This document shows positions 1 to 12,665 of a stretch of 64,000 nucleotides of DNA, piece after piece (within the stretch, counting starts at the first letter, position 1; each line of letters opens with the position of its first letter). Origin of the DNA: Bidens hawaiensis (lineage: Eukaryota > Streptophyta > Magnoliopsida > Asterales > Asteraceae); the NCBI GenBank assembly GCA_021521415.1, contig JAIQDT010001093.1:62001-126000 (forward strand), given 5' to 3'. A program made the translations under genes and the position numbers. The notes beneath the pieces were generated by a model. That model was not told the DNA's origin. It did not search any database and saw only the letters and a program-made list of their open reading frames with translations.

Positions 1-539
1 ATCTATGAGTATTGATATTTAGTATTGCCGTGCATTCAATCGGTTTAGGTTTACATTGATTAGAACGATTAGTTTATCGGTTGCTATAGTAATTGCTCAT
101 AGGGTTATTTGACTAGATTAAATACAACGAAGCACAAAATTTCTCTTAGTTCAGTCACACTGGCAAGGACCGTTTGATAACTAGTGTCGTGTGTTAGCGA
201 TTGTTGGTGCCTAAGGTTTAACTCGTTAATCAGTCTTTAGTCAGTCTGTGATAATTAATCGGTTAGGCTGCATAAGAAACTGTTAAACTACATTCTTGAA
301 CCCCGAGGATGATTCATCTTTGTTAATTGGTTGAATTTGTGAATTTGCTTAATCATTATTAAACCAACTTATTTGCTTGTGTGATTGGCACTAAAGCATA
401 TTACTTCATAATACAGAACCTTGTTTACACAATTCAAATTGACCACATACTCCTTGTGTTCGACACCCTACTTACCCTAGTTTCTTAGGTGATTAGAAAC
501 TGATTTTAATTGTTTTTACTAGATAGCGACAATCTAGTA
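1..539. repeat. Unclassified repeat-like sequence, possible LTR end
   Basis: No coding potential is visible. The stretch around 447-480 (a short run reading CTCCTTGTGTTCGACACC followed by a CTTACC motif) resembles the U5 end of large plant Ty3-type LTRs, which often carry a 'cc-tgtgg-ttcgacc' signature. No TG...CA edge, primer-binding site or target duplication can be tied to it, so the assignment is a guess. Confidence 0.25.
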
Positions 540-639
540 TCAATAGCTTCGGGTGCAAGGGACCCAAATGTATCAAAAGCAAATGGAATGAAAACGTGTT
601 GATTCTTGACACATGCTTTGTCATGCTTAGCAATTTTTC

Positions 640-1310
640 CTGATTCCTTCTTCAATGATGATGGATGATGGTGAAGATAACCTCTAAGCCTTCAAACTCT
701 CCACAGGACCTTCAATATGAGTGTAAAGTGGTTGTTTTTATAAGAGAAGCTCGTATAGAACTCTATTCAAGCACACTTGATGAATGCAACATGCTCCAAT
801 ATTTATAGGCAGTCTGGAAGATCAGGCATGACCCCGTGCTCCATGAGGCACGCCCCCGTGTCCAGCTATCCACTCACATTTAATGCTCTATCTGATCGCA
901 CATGTCGACTCACCACGGGGGCATACTTCATGAAGCACGACCCCGTGTTTTTGGGTGTCTGTTATATTTTCTTTTGTCTTTTCTGAAAGGTGACCACGGC
1001 CTCATGTCCTCTGAAGCACTGCCCCGTGTCCCGTTGTCCTGTATTTTGTCTTTTCTTGCAGATTTTTTTCTTTACTTTCACAGGAAAGCATGGGGGCGTG
1101 TTCCATGAAGCATGGGGCGTGTTTTGCTGTTTTCTTGGGTTTTCTTTGATTTTTCTTTGGCTTTTCGTTCGTTTCTTCGTTTGAGGCTTAGATTCACCTG
1201 AAAATACATTTTAACATGATAAGGAGTCATTCGAACTATATTCTTTGATAGAAGTTGTAGTTTTTAGAGATTATTTGATGCTAAAAAAATGTATATTTTT
1301 TTATACATTA
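640..1310 (-). repeat. Decayed Athila-type LTR fragment (U3 side)
   Basis: This matches the LTR block at about 58240-58787 in the same orientation. Shared features are the 'ctaagccttcaaac', 'cttcaatatgagtg' and 'tttataggcagt' tracts, the palindromic GC-rich boxes around CACGACCCCGTG, and the 'agattatttgatgctaaa' edge. A minus-strand TATAAATA lies at 800-807 with a CACGGGGTCATGCC box just beyond it at 826-839. The outer edge near 1310 reads TAATGTAT on the minus strand where the other copy has TGATGTGC, so the terminus has mutated. No polypurine tract follows, so it is a truncated or solo LTR. Confidence 0.6.
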
Positions 1311-4300
1311 AGTACCTGTCGCATAACGCGAAGACCACCAAAATATCAGGATAATTACAAGCCTTCATGTATCGCGACGAGCTTTGTAATTATCCATCGT
1401 GTAGCGTGACAGAATTGACTCACCACTCGGATTGACACCTGTCATGACCTAGTCCCACTCCACAAAAATAGTAAAGCAGATCGTCGTGACACGAAGTACA
1501 AAGTCCGGCATCAAAGTGTCACATTGCGCCCATAAGACTTCGCCCGAGCCGATGCGCATGCTCGTCGGGTGCTCTGCACCCTTGCTAATGTCACCAAGTG
1601 TGTCTCGTCATACAATAATATCATCTTGTGAGCCCTCCTCCTTATTAGGAGCTTACAAGTTTATCATTCTATCAATATGGACAAACCATTTTCCATTTTA
1701 CCGATGTGGGATAAACCCACTTTCCCATAGTTCACATTCTCAATCACACATTTTGGATTGTTACATTCTCCAAAGGGCTACGTGGCTCAGAGAACCATCG
1801 AATTGTATTTGTGTGGAAGTGATACAATCCCGGGAATAAAAGATGTTCCCGATGAGTTGTTAACAAAAAAATTATATTTGTATATAACGGAAAGTTTACT
1901 TAAATGTTTCTAAGAGTGAAATGCTTCACCAGCATATCGCTGACGTATCCCCCCCCCCCCAACCGCCGACACACACCAGTAACTAAGATTAAGGAGCAGT
2001 TACAAGGATTAAGAGTCATTTACCGAGAATAGATACTCACTATTAGATAGCTCATTTGTGTTACTAAATCCTTGTAATCATCTGAAACAATGTTTTGTAA
2101 ACCGAATACTCGAGTATTTAATTCCCGAGTAAATTTTCAATTTAAATTAATATTTTATTATAAATAAGTGTTGCGATAAGACAAACATGGAACTCTGATA
2201 TATTTAGAAAAATTGTACCAATTGTTATCACATTTCTAGGCCTTAAGTAAGGATGTGACATTTCCCTCCTCATAGGGTGGGTTCGTTAGCCTAGAACACG
2301 TCCCTAGTCATGAGTACCATTTCTAAGCTAGGCGAGCAAGTATAGGAACCCGACGGTTCAAAATTTTCTTGACCGTTCAATGGTCTAATGAAAGTTAAAA
2401 CTTAAAATAAAAAACAAAAAAAAAACAAGTTTTTTAAATATAGTTAAACAATCTCCATTAATTTTACACAACCAAGTTAAACCTCTCTGCTCATCCTCAT
2501 TCAACATGGAGTTCTTATACAAATGTCTCAATATGCTTCAAGTGGTCTTGGGTTTCCTTCCTGACTTATCCGATTTTGACGGTTTGTTGCCCGACTCATT
2601 CAAGTTTAGCGATATTTGGTTTATGTAAAAGGTGGCCTCCGAGTATACCGAACTTGAACATACTACCCGGTCAGAAAAACGATATGTGCCACTTGATCTG
2701 AATTGAACAATATGCTTTCAAAGGATGACAGGAAGGCATTAATAATACTGATCTTAATCTTAAAATGTAATAAAAGAATAATAATAATAATAACGTGTAC
2801 GTATTAGGTCATCAATCATCATGCAAGTCCACATCTACTAGTCACCCCACCACTATCCCCACTCCACCGTCCCCAGCCCTATGTAATGGGAAAGAAACAC
2901 CAAAACGATAAAAGACATGATTATAAAGTATTACTCTCTTATTGTCATCCATCTTTAAAGTTGACATGTCAATTCACATGATATGCACTTCTACCTTTAC
3001 TTTGCTTTAAACTCCCTATCGGCTATCACTACCTTTTTTTTCACCCTTTCTAACTTTAACTAGATCTTTGCCACGGACCAAATGTTTGAGGTGCAGGTCA
3101 TCCAAATGCACGTTGAATGTGTCGGTTCATCGTTACCACTAGTTATCTTTTGGGGTGTCCTAAACTTCAATAAGTTATGGGGATTATCATTTAGATAACA
3201 GTACCTTACTCAATTTCTTTTCCCCACGACTTATTCTAGTGTATGGCTTAATTTTGTTTCTTATTTAAAATAGTCTCCCAATTTTTTAATTTCTACATTT
3301 TAGTATACTCTATTATTCTAGAATAAATTAATTACACCATGAACTCCGTAGTATTTATACTCTTAGTTTAAGTATACGGCTATACTAGAAATACGATGTT
3401 TTCTAAGGATGTTTTTATGGTTTATTATAACGTCACGCTAAAACATATTTCAATAGCGAGTTTAACTCATTACAATGGTCCATTTAACTATTACATTGCC
3501 AGACTATTATAATGATGTGTTTAGTTATCTTGGTTGTTTAATTTTGTAACATCTATGAATTTTTTTGTTCGAAAACGCTAGTCTTTTGTACTCGTATTTA
3601 ATAAAGTTCTCGTATCTATTTCATTATCTATATATAATAGTATTGAATCATAAGCTATTTACTTAATAACATTATCTTTGTATGCACGATTACGTGATTC
3701 TATGATCATTTCATCATATACATGCTTAATCGTTAACATGATTACGTTGAACCGGAATGTCTGGATTAATATTTTATAACATGTAACATAAATATATATT
3801 TGTTATTATCAGTTTTATCTTAAGTATTTTAATTAATCTTTTAATATAGAAAAGGAAAATTTAGAATGTTCTAACTTATCATTGTTCCTCAAGTTTAGGT
3901 TATCTACTTCTTTTAATTTAAAAAATAAATAAATAAGGGTTTTGAACACTAGGTCGTGTGCCATATCTCATTTTTTATTTAGAGAGAATTGCGGTTTTCG
4001 TTCTTGTTGTTTGACCAAATATGCGGTTTTAGTTCAATAGTTTCAAATTTGGGGTTTTCGTTCAATAAATTTGTTCACTTTCAATTAAACCTGACCCACT
4101 AACCCCATTAACTTTAGTTGTTAAACTCATTCTCATTCTCTCTTGTATTCATGGACTCTAACAAGTAAGTCTTTATACGTATTTTGTTTCATATTTAGGT
4201 GGGTTTGAGACGCGCGGGTACTCTTGATGCGAAAGGATATGGATCTAGAAGCCGAGATTGCTTTTATTATCTTGTTTTTATGATTTCCTTTTTGTTTATT

Positions 4301-5599
4301 CTTATGCTCTTGAATCTTCATATTTTTTCTTATCATAATCAACATAAATTGTTATAAAAAACCTTGACTTTTGCTTTAAAAATTTATGATGATCATGTTA
4401 TTCGAAGAAACTATAATTATTTTCTCAAAGCCTTGGATTAAAACTAAAGTTTTTTCAAGAACTATGAATATTCTTATTTCAAAAACTCATAATTTTATCA
4501 TAATTAAAAGACATAATATTTACACTTTAAACCCCATACTTTCATAAATATCAATAAACATCTTAAACTTTAATATTTACACTTTAAACCCTATACTTTC
4601 ATAAATGTCAAATCACATCCTAAAAAATATGATATTACAGGTTAAACCTCATATTTAGTTCATATTTTCAAGTTATGGTCTTTTCGATTGCTTTCGATTT
4701 TTTATCTCGTTAAAGTTTAAGTTCAACGTGACAGACATGTAATAACCGGAAGGGAGACAACACCATGATTCAACCCTTGGAAAAAGGATTATGTAATCCA
4801 AGGAAAGTAATGCGCTTAAATCCCAATCAGACGCGGACATGGTTACTTTCCTGGAGGGTTCAAGGAGAGTATTGGAATCTATTAGGCCAAACCATGTCAC
4901 ATCAAACATCATACGAACTAGCATAAATTTAACTGGTGTTTTATCTAATATATCCTAGTCTGCGTCGCCCTATTTCTAAAAAAATCTCAAACATAATCTA
5001 GGGCGTCCCGAGACCGGTTCAACAACATCTTGCTTGTGTTCGTGTTTATCCATCAAGTAAGGTGAGTTCATAGCTCTTATTAGAAATATTTTTATTCGTG
5101 GGGTGGAAAACATGCAAACTTATACAAATTTAGTTATTATATGTTTTATTTATGCAATGCATTTATCATACTTGTGAGTTCATAGAACCTTTTTAAATGT
5201 ATTATACTTTGGGGATGGAGAACATGCATAATCAATTTGTATGGATATTACAAACGTATACATATTCACATTTAAAACCTTTAACTTGCATAGCTCGTGG
5301 TAGTATGTTCATAGATCTATTGGCCCGACCCGCCTACTCAGGCTCTGGTAGAGACATGTGTGTTCAGAATCTGACAATCATTAAACATTAAACATAATGG
5401 TTTAATCGTGGATTAGACGACTCGTTAAACGTGTCAAAAGTTTGGTTGTAATCATAAAAGTATACAAGTAACTTAAGATGTATGGAAAATTTTCAATATA
5501 AAACTTATTTTCTATTATTATATTTTAAACATATGCCCGCACCAACTATTTTTAATTACATTTTAAAACATATATCCGCATCAATTATTTTATTTTAAA
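1311..5599. other. Gene-free AT-rich stretch
   Basis: About 4.3 kb with no open frame that resembles a protein and no intron-exon pattern. It holds a poly-C run near 1950-1961, an ATA microsatellite near 2780-2800 and homopolymer runs. The segment near 3970-4110 ('gcggttttcgttc', 'ggggttttcgttc') looks like decayed repeat sequence. Short frames at 4673-4924 and 5197-5391 have no recognisable motif. Confidence 0.5.
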
Positions 5600-5960
5600 C
5601 TTATTTTCCAAAAAAAATGTTTTTAGCCCTAAATATTATCTTGTAGGATACATACTAAAAATGTTTTTTGACATGTAATATATACATGACACATACATAA
5701 AAACAATGTAGTTCACATGTAAATGTTTGCTTTAACTACTCTAATAAAAGCTTGATATGAACTAGGTTTTAATAAAAACTTCATAAATTAGGATGAAATT
5801 ATTGAACTCTACACAAAATATGTAAAAGACCTGAAAATCTAAAGATGCTAACAATCTGTTGAAGACTTGATTACACAATAGATTCGCGGTTTCAATGAAC
5901 TCAAACCAAGAGTGCATCCGTGTAACGATTATGAGAATTAGTGCATTATGTGGTAGTTTC
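5600..5960. repeat. Dispersed repeat, copy 1 (second copy at 45120-45455)
   Basis: The sequence from the 'cttgtaggatacat' motif to 'agtgcattatgtgg' recurs in the same orientation at 45120-45455 with scattered substitutions and small indels. It includes long shared stretches such as 'gacctgaaaatctaaagatg'. No coding frame, terminal inverted repeat or poly-A tail is obvious, so the family is unknown. Confidence 0.65.
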
Positions 5961-7939
5961 GGAGCTTTTTTCGTTTTTTGTTTATCTGTTTTTGGTATTT
6001 TTTGTTGATCTTACAAAAAGTTATAAGAAATATTAACTCAAGCCTGCTGATTTTGAGCAAGTCTTCAACACCTCCACACAAGCCCACTTTTATAAGTCCA
6101 TTTATGTTTCTTATAATAATATTTATTAAAAGAGATTAAGATAAGAAAACAAGTTAGAGCTTGCTCTTTTTTTTCTGTTCCTAAACAACAAACTTTTCCC
6201 CCTAAAACCCTTCTAAAGCTTATATTTACAAAGATTTAAAACTACCATCTTTCTTTTGAAAAGACAAATACCATACCACTATATCAATAAGTTATGAGTA
6301 ATTCTCTCTAAATTTAACGACCTGTATTCAATTTTTTCAATTTTGATAACTATGGAAATTACATTTACAAGCATAACAATGGACGTGGTATGTATATATT
6401 ACTGTTTTTGTTTTTATGTTTCAGTACACATTAGTACACGTTGTGTCGTCGTTCACTTGCGAAAACACACATTTGGTTTTTTCTTAGTTGGAAGTTATAA
6501 AACATGTTAACTCAATCTGTAATTACTGTTTTACCCTTATTATTCAAAATATAATAAACATAATTAAAAACTACTAAATGAATAACAAATTCAATAAATT
6601 AAAAAAAGTAAACAAATAAAACCTACTAGGTCTGGCTACTCTCTAACGACTACCACAACCAAAGGCCCAAAACCACTTCACCTTCCTTGTTGCGACTACC
6701 ACAACTTAAACTTTTGGTTTTAAAAGGGAATCACCAATTAAATTTCACACAATGGCAATTGTGCCAATCATGATATGGTAAAGTATATGTAAGACTGGAT
6801 ATCGGATCCATGGACACTATGCACAACTTCCATACTAAACCTCTGTAGATTCTTAACTTATTAAGAGAGATTATTTTCAATTAACTAAAACAAATAACGA
6901 ACAAATAAGAAACTAATAACAAAAACTAAAATGAATGAAGACTAAGGAAACACTCTGAAAACGACATGACATGAAGGATATCAGATATGGAAAGACATAT
7001 GGGCATGAAATCCTATTGATGCATGGAGCCCTCGACTATTCTCAGGATTAACTAATCAAATGGAACTAGATCCAAAAAAGATCAAGAACTTAAGTGTTGT
7101 GTAAACCTCACTGGGATGATGGAATTGATTATCTTCCGGTCTCTCCAAACATCGAATGTTAAGATACTTTAATGAAGTTTCATATGTCAGTCTCAATAAC
7201 ACATTATCCACAAATAACTAATACTGGCAACTCTTTATATAAAGAGGACCAAGATACAAAATCACAAGGACCAAGGATGTTAAGGTAAAGTTGAGGTTCG
7301 TGCAACCCTAGTCTAATCAAACAATAAAGAAGATGAAATTAACAATCTGTCACCTTTTGGCTTCAAGATTGGTGAGACACCGAATTAGACAATTCACAAT
7401 TCACAAGACTATCCTTATTATTGATTATTCCTAGGTCAACCACAATCAAATCACAGCAAATAGTAGATGATCTAAACAAGCAATTCTACACGAAAAATAC
7501 TCACGGCCTATCGGTCTAATGAAATGGTGACCCTGTCTAAAATGTGAGTAAAATTAAGGACAGGCAAAAAAAAATATCTCATCAAAGTATTCATATACAT
7601 CAAAATCATGACTAAACAGAAACTCTCAATAACATTCAAGTCAAGATAAATTAAACCGAAAATGCTCAAAATAATTCAATATGCATCCCAAATTCCCAAG
7701 TCCCAACTATAAGAATGGGCCAATGGGGTAATGGACTTTTGGGCCTGGAAAGGTATGGATGGTTCAGTGTCCAACTTTTTGCTTAAATCTTTCATGTGGG
7801 AACTTGATAATTGAGATCATCTTGGTAATTAACTTTTAACCAATGGCTAAAGTGGATAACAATAAAACTTAATTGTCATATTTGGAGATTGTTATTGGAT
7901 TAAGTTACTACAAAAAGTAGCATTGTCACATAGGGGAAT
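5961..7939. other. Gene-free AT-rich stretch
   Basis: About 2 kb without a credible coding frame. A CT-rich tract near 6160-6190 and several poly-A/T runs are present. I see no structured repeat. Confidence 0.45.
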
Positions 7940-8215
7940 CGATGTGGGAAATAATAGTTGTGGGTTATGTGAAGTGCAGCCAGAATCCACCATACACATT
8001 GTTGTACAATGCCCGGTTCCAACGAGCATTTGGTCTATCATTTAAGATTGGTTTAAGGTTCCACAACAGGAGTATTTTAACTCGGCTAGGGTGCTGCTGG
8101 ATCATCCAGTCAGACATGGGTGCAATCTGGAAGAAAGGCATGCGGTACAAAAGGACTTTGTGGTCACTTATTTGGAAGTCTAGAAATGGAGTTCTTTTTT
8201 AAGGATAGAGCTTTT
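7940..8215 (+). pseudogene. LINE reverse-transcriptase zinc-binding fragment
   Basis: Reading from 7959 in the plus strand gives a Cys-Gly-Leu-Cys start followed by a Glu-Ser-Thr-x-His-Ile motif and a downstream Cys. That is the zinc-binding region (zf-RVT type) found after the reverse transcriptase of plant non-LTR retrotransposons. The frame then has in-frame stops (a TAA after 'WSII' and a TAG near 8193), and no upstream reverse transcriptase is visible. It is a short dead 3' fragment of a LINE. The frame starting at 7942 is a shadow of it. Confidence 0.6.
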
Positions 8216-9056
8216 TCGGAAGTTAACGTGATAAATGACATCAAAATAAGCTCGTTTTTATGAATGAAGCACATAAGCAATCAATTGTGTTTGGACACTT
8301 GGAAAGAGATAAATGTGCAAGTTTAATTGTGTTAAATCATCAGCTATCTTTAAATTTCGTTTCCGGCCAAGACTTTTGACCTACTAGTAACTAGCCTACT
8401 TGCTTCTTAAAAACCCCTTCAATTTTTTTAACAGTTACAAATTGAGTTGATGATGATGAAGATTAAAGAAGAAAAGAGATAAATGTCAACTTGTTTTTAT
8501 GCATTATGCTGTGCATGAACTCTTAAATCAGTTACTTTGATTAAATCTTATTCATACTTGTTTAGAGTTCAATCAAAGATATTAATGACTAAATAAATTT
8601 GGTTTATAAGTCATAAAACATGTTCGATGAAATATAAAGATTACACAAGTTCTACTTTGTAAAGACTAAATATTTGACAGTGAAGTTAATGTCCATCAAA
8701 TACGAAAAACATATTTTGACCCTAACACAGGAATATATAACAAGTCGCCTTATTTCCAAAATGTGAAGACACTACAAAAAAATTTAAACCTAACATCACC
8801 CTTTGATCTCAACATACATAACAAATATTTGAAATGAAGTAGCGATCCAGCCAAAGCGTCTCCAAAATTTTAACCAACTCTTGTGTTTTGAGTCTTTAAG
8901 AAAACCATTCATAGCAAAAAAGAGTGACACTATAATAAACCATTAACAGTGAACACAACCAATAGTTTCATTTTCAAAACTTAAATCAAATATGAATCCA
9001 AATTCACCATAACAAAGTCTTTTAAAAACTAACCATAACACATAATCCAAACAAAC
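8216..9056. other. Spacer and 3' flank of RPL27A
   Basis: No gene is seen. The last few hundred bases (about 8750-9056) are where the 3' untranslated region of the minus-strand ribosomal gene must lie. Several A/T-rich polyadenylation-like hexamers occur, but no site can be chosen. Confidence 0.4.
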
Positions 9057-9265
9057 CTAAGCAGTGAGCACAACCGCGCCACCGGCCTCCTTGATCTTCT
9101 TCTCAGCCATCTTGGAAACCAGCTTCGCCTTCACGACAATGGGCTTAGCGGGCACCGTCCCCTTGCCCAAGACCTTAAAGTAGCCAAGCTGAGTGACATC
9201 AAGCACGGGGACCTTATCGGCAGTGGCCTTGTCCTTGACATCCTCGGGGAGCAAGGACCAGAGCC

Positions 9266-9317
<52 letters not shown>

Positions 9318-9494
9318 TCGCATACCGACTTTACCGAAGTAACCGGGATGGTACTTGTCGAAGAGGATCCTGTGGTGGTGCATACCTCCAGCGTTACCAC
9401 GACCTCCAGGATGCTTCCGGTGCTTTCCGATACGACCGTGGCCAGCGCTCACGTGCCCACGCTTCTTACGGTTCTTCCTCAACCTAGTTGTCAT
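9057..9494 (-). CDS. RPL27A: 60S ribosomal protein L27a (uL15)
   Basis: A 145-codon intact frame starting at ATG 9494-9492. The basic N-terminus (residues 1-30, Arg/Lys/His/Gly-rich, with the Gly-His-Gly-Arg-x-Gly-Lys-His stretch) is the hallmark of eukaryotic uL15/L27a. The centre carries the [10 protein letters not shown] stretch, and the C-terminal half is the L15 fold that packs against 28S rRNA. Plant L27a is about 146 residues, so the protein is full length. It works in the large cytosolic ribosomal subunit. The coding part has no intron and GC-rich third positions, unlike the AT-rich surroundings, which fits a highly expressed housekeeping gene. Just upstream are a CT/GA-repeat leader, a probable leader intron and a ribosomal-protein-type promoter. 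Confidence 0.97.
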
Positions 9495-9512
9495 TTTGCC
9501 CTCCCTCCCTCC

Positions 9513-9713
9513 CTACATAATAACTAACATCAGACTCAATTTCACTAAACCTAACGCCTCAATTTCAAATCTCAACGATACAGACAGACTCTTATAATTC
9601 TATATCTATTGATTATCTACTGTTTCAATTCAAAATTTTAACAGAAATTAGCACTATATGATACAAATGATGAGAAACTAACGGCTAGGTTGAAGAGATT
9701 CGTCGGAACGTAC
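9513..9713 (-). other. RPL27A: Probable 5' leader intron of RPL27A
   Basis: On the minus strand a donor-like AAG|GTACGT ends an exon at 9714, and an acceptor TTATGTAG| precedes the exon starting at 9512. The second leader exon is short and begins with GGAGGGAGGG before the ATG. Leader introns are common in plant ribosomal protein genes. No transcript data are available here, so this is inferred from splice signals. Confidence 0.6.
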
Positions 9714-9751
9714 CTTCGGATGAGAATAACTGCGGCCTGGGTTACAGTCAG

Positions 9752-9808
9752 AAACCCTAGCTAGATTTTATAGCAAACGAGGACTTCTATGGGCTCGATT
9801 TCTGGGCT
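9752..9808 (-). promoter_or_regulatory. RPL27A: RPL27A core promoter: telo-box, TATA, site II elements
   Basis: A telo-box (AAACCCTAG, 9752-9760) and a minus-strand TATAAAAT (9765-9772) lie about 40-50 bp upstream of the leader donor. Two TGGGCT site II elements follow at 9790-9795 and 9803-9808. The telo-box plus site II pairing is the known signature of plant translation-machinery promoters, where site II is a target of TCP factors. Confidence 0.7.
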
Positions 9809-9925
9809 TCAATGGATATTATCGGCCTGCACCGTTTACATTTTTAAATTGGTCCATGTTTGCAATGAGTTTTTTTAATTTACTATTATTATAATAAAGA
9901 AAGCTGAGTAAAGTGTGATAAATTA

Positions 9926-10215
9926 CTAGTCATAGGTAGAGTGTTTAAACCTCACTACCACCAATTTATATGGAAGATATGATGGATGACCCTGGTTTGC
10001 CAGGGTTCGAGTCCAGATCTCACCCGGTTTTACTGGCTCCTCGCTGTCATGCCGTTTGGCGGGCGTGGGTCGGATTTTATCCGGGGAATCCCTCAATAGG
10101 TGGACCACTAGGGGCTCCGTCCGTCTAAACTCGTGGCCGGCTCGGGCTACCTTTAGCCAATGGGGGTCGCGTACGAAGTACCCAGCGTTACTTAGTTGGT
10201 CGTTCCAAAAAAAAA
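9926..10215 (+). mobile_element. tRNA-derived SINE with poly-A tail
   Basis: A pol III B box (GGTTCGAGTCC, 10004-10014) lies about 65 bp downstream of an A-box-like segment (near 9929-9945). It is followed by a GC-rich body unlike the flanks and a poly-A tail at 10207-10215. The length near 290 bp and this order fit plant SINEs. The exact left edge and target duplication were not resolved. Confidence 0.65.
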
Positions 10216-10499
10216 TAAGCTTATTTATAACCTAAGAATATGACTATACGAGTACTTAATGTTCCTTATATATATCATTTACGCACGGCATAAAAGATCG
10301 ATAAATTTGTTTACAAAATGCACGCATACGCTATTTTTGCGAGTATATGATGAGTACGAACGCGTGTGATGTGTAGATATTGGTAAAGCACAACTTCTTT
10401 ATCCTTACAAAATGTAAACCTAAAAAATTGTTACATGCTTTTTAATGAACTCATATTCGTCTCGTCCCTTTCTCAATAACCTATATAACATGAAGATGT

Positions 10500-11106
10500 A
10501 GGGTCTTAAACCCACCCACATATCCAAATACACAATGATTTGGTGTTGGGTATCTCCCGGGAGGCAACCCTCATTTTCCGCGGAACTATCCTTACCAACT
10601 TACAAGAAACCCGCAGACACCGCCTGCATGCATTAGATGTGTCACCCCCAAATGAGACAAATAATACACAACGGCTAGTCCTTGAGTAAATCAAAATCAA
10701 AGATTCCTTTTGGGCGACAACCAATACAAAAGAGATCATGACTGCACGGCGAGCCTATCAGCAGATGCAAACGTTGTGCCTCTGAGTGACACATGTCCTT
10801 ATTCGCCAGTGGTCACGTCCAAACAGAAACCTCGTATGTGCTCCCTCACAAGAATAGAAGGTTCCACTGATAGTGACATCCTGACCAATCCTTCTCTACC
10901 TCACCGGCTATAAATACTAAACTTGGACCAAAGGTTTAAGGAATCTCACTCTCTCACGTTTACAACTATTATCTCATAACTCATACTAATTGACACGTCG
11001 GAGGGTGGTTACGAGAAGAACCCCCTATTCCCCCTTTCTCGTAACAAGCTTACGGTTATCTATTTTGAAGGTTGAATCGGATTTTACTCGTGTAGATTAG
11101 ACCGAA
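10500..11106 (+). repeat. Possible Ty3-type LTR remnant
   Basis: A GC-richer island has a GCTATAAATAC TATA motif near 10907-10917, then a 'ctctctcacg' tract and a GACACGTCGGAGGGTGG stretch. That order resembles the TATA and R region of some large plant Ty3 LTRs. A solo LTR at 11112-11633 interrupts it. Edges and internal sequence are not identified, so this is tentative. The 280 bases before it (10217-10499) show nothing recognisable. Confidence 0.35.
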
Positions 11107-11111
11107 CCATA

Positions 11112-11633
11112 TGTTGTATAATTGTGTACCTGGAGGATGAATTCGATCAATGATGCAAACCTGTAATCATGATTTCAATCTTGGTTTACTGAACAATTGC
11201 TTGGATTAATCTCTGAATCGTGAATCACTTTCAGATATACCTATTTGCGGGTTACACGCAATGATTTATCGGATAAGACAGATCTTTTATGTAGTTGGAA
11301 TTGGATTTTTGATGTTCCATATGGATGAAGAACAAGAGAGAACCAAGTAACCACCTGTTTCCTCTGTGTGTATATATCTGATCGAGAGTTATTCTTCCAG
11401 GTATAACATGGATCAATATATATATATGTATGATCGATTTCCACATGAGTCCAAAATACCCAAATACAAGCCCACTTAATATTATACTTAAGCCCAAGTA
11501 TAAAACCGAATAACAAAGCCCAAATAACATTATTGTTAAACGAGTCCGCACTCCCGCGTCACCTAACTCGTTTAATCTCTAACGTTATTTTCTCGATCGA
11601 CAATTTAATCCAATAACACTAAAATATCCAACA
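11112..11633 (-). mobile_element. Solo LTR (copia-like), TSD CCATA
   Basis: The 522-bp segment begins TGTTG on the plus strand and ends CAACA, giving short inverted termini. It is bracketed by CCATA at 11107-11111 and 11634-11638, a 5-bp target duplication. Read on the minus strand it starts TGTTGGATATTT, typical of Ty1-copia LTRs, and holds a TATATATA tract. No second LTR, primer-binding site or coding region is attached, so it is the product of LTR-LTR recombination. The frames in it are not genes. Confidence 0.75.
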
Positions 11634-11638
11634 CCATA

Positions 11639-12174
11639 GCCCCGGTCGAGATATTAGCTTAAGCTATCTAGGTTGAACTAGTGTTTCTTCATAACATGAC
11701 AAAGGAAACTTTTTTTTAAGGCATAATCTCGAGCATCGTCTCCAAAAGTTAATAAATTTAACCTGGCAAATGTATTTGTGTGAACGAATACGTTAACAAT
11801 TAATGAGCTGCTGAGAACATACCAGAGGAGTATGAGAATGTATGTTGGTTTGGCACATGTATTCACGGATCCTTCATATGTGTTGGTGGTTATGCCATCT
11901 GGGCGTTCGAATGACTAGGCTACATATAGATGGTTTCCACTTGTGTGCTCATAACGTGCGAATATGGAAAAATAGAAAACCAAGATTGATAATACTGGCA
12001 TAAGTTTCTCCGTAGGATTACAAATGATCATTTTGCTTTAGGAAATTATGTAAGGTAGTACAACATTTTTGTATTTTTAAGTGAATTCTAGAATTATAAT
12101 TTTAGTTTCATAATGTAATTTTAAAAATATTTGAATTTCAATTATATAAAATATGATCTTAAATCTATCTATAA
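11639..12174. other. Gene-free spacer
   Basis: AT-rich, no coding frame and no recognisable repeat before the Helitron-like cluster. Confidence 0.4.
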
Positions 12175-12665
12175 TCTATATATATCTTAAACATATATAA
12201 ACGAAAGCTCCCTAAATTCTCTCAAGCCACCAGATTGTATTATTTGTAAATGGAGGCTTCTCATGCAGTTGACCCGAATTCACGAGTATGGGCCTTACCT
12301 AACCCAAATAGTCCTTAAACAGTTTATAACATCTCATTAAATTAAAAATTAATCTCACCAAATTATTTATGTAAAATTCCTATAAAATAGAGATATACTA
12401 AATTATAATATGATTTTTTTTAAATATAATTTATAATTAAGAAACAATTTAGTAAAAAAATAAGTGGGTCTTGGGTCTCACCAAACCCATATAACTTTTA
12501 AACCGGGTTATAACATCTTAGTTATTTGTGAAACCCTTTTATCATCAAACTCGAAGTATATTATAAATTACCTTACAATAAATAAAATTAAACTCCAAAA
12601 AATTATATAAATATTAAAAAAGAATAATGTTAAACAACCCCCGTAATACGGGGGATAAAAACTAG
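12175..12665 (+). mobile_element. Non-autonomous Helitron-like element, complete copy
   Basis: The right end has a GC-rich palindrome (CCCCCGTA-A-TACGGGGG, 12638-12654), 7 bases, then CTAG at 12662-12665 followed by T. That is the hairpin plus CTRR-T architecture of Helitron 3' ends. The left end starts TCTATATATATC, matching the Helitron 5' TC rule. There are no terminal inverted repeats and no coding capacity. The internal sequence recurs in the copies that follow directly. Confidence 0.6.

Noticed and set aside
1486..1839. 117-codon plus-strand frame
   Set aside because: No recognisable motif, no coding-like composition and no supporting splice signals.
9131..9597. Several frames overlapping RPL27A on both strands
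   Set aside because: Shadows of the GC-rich ribosomal-protein coding sequence in other frames.
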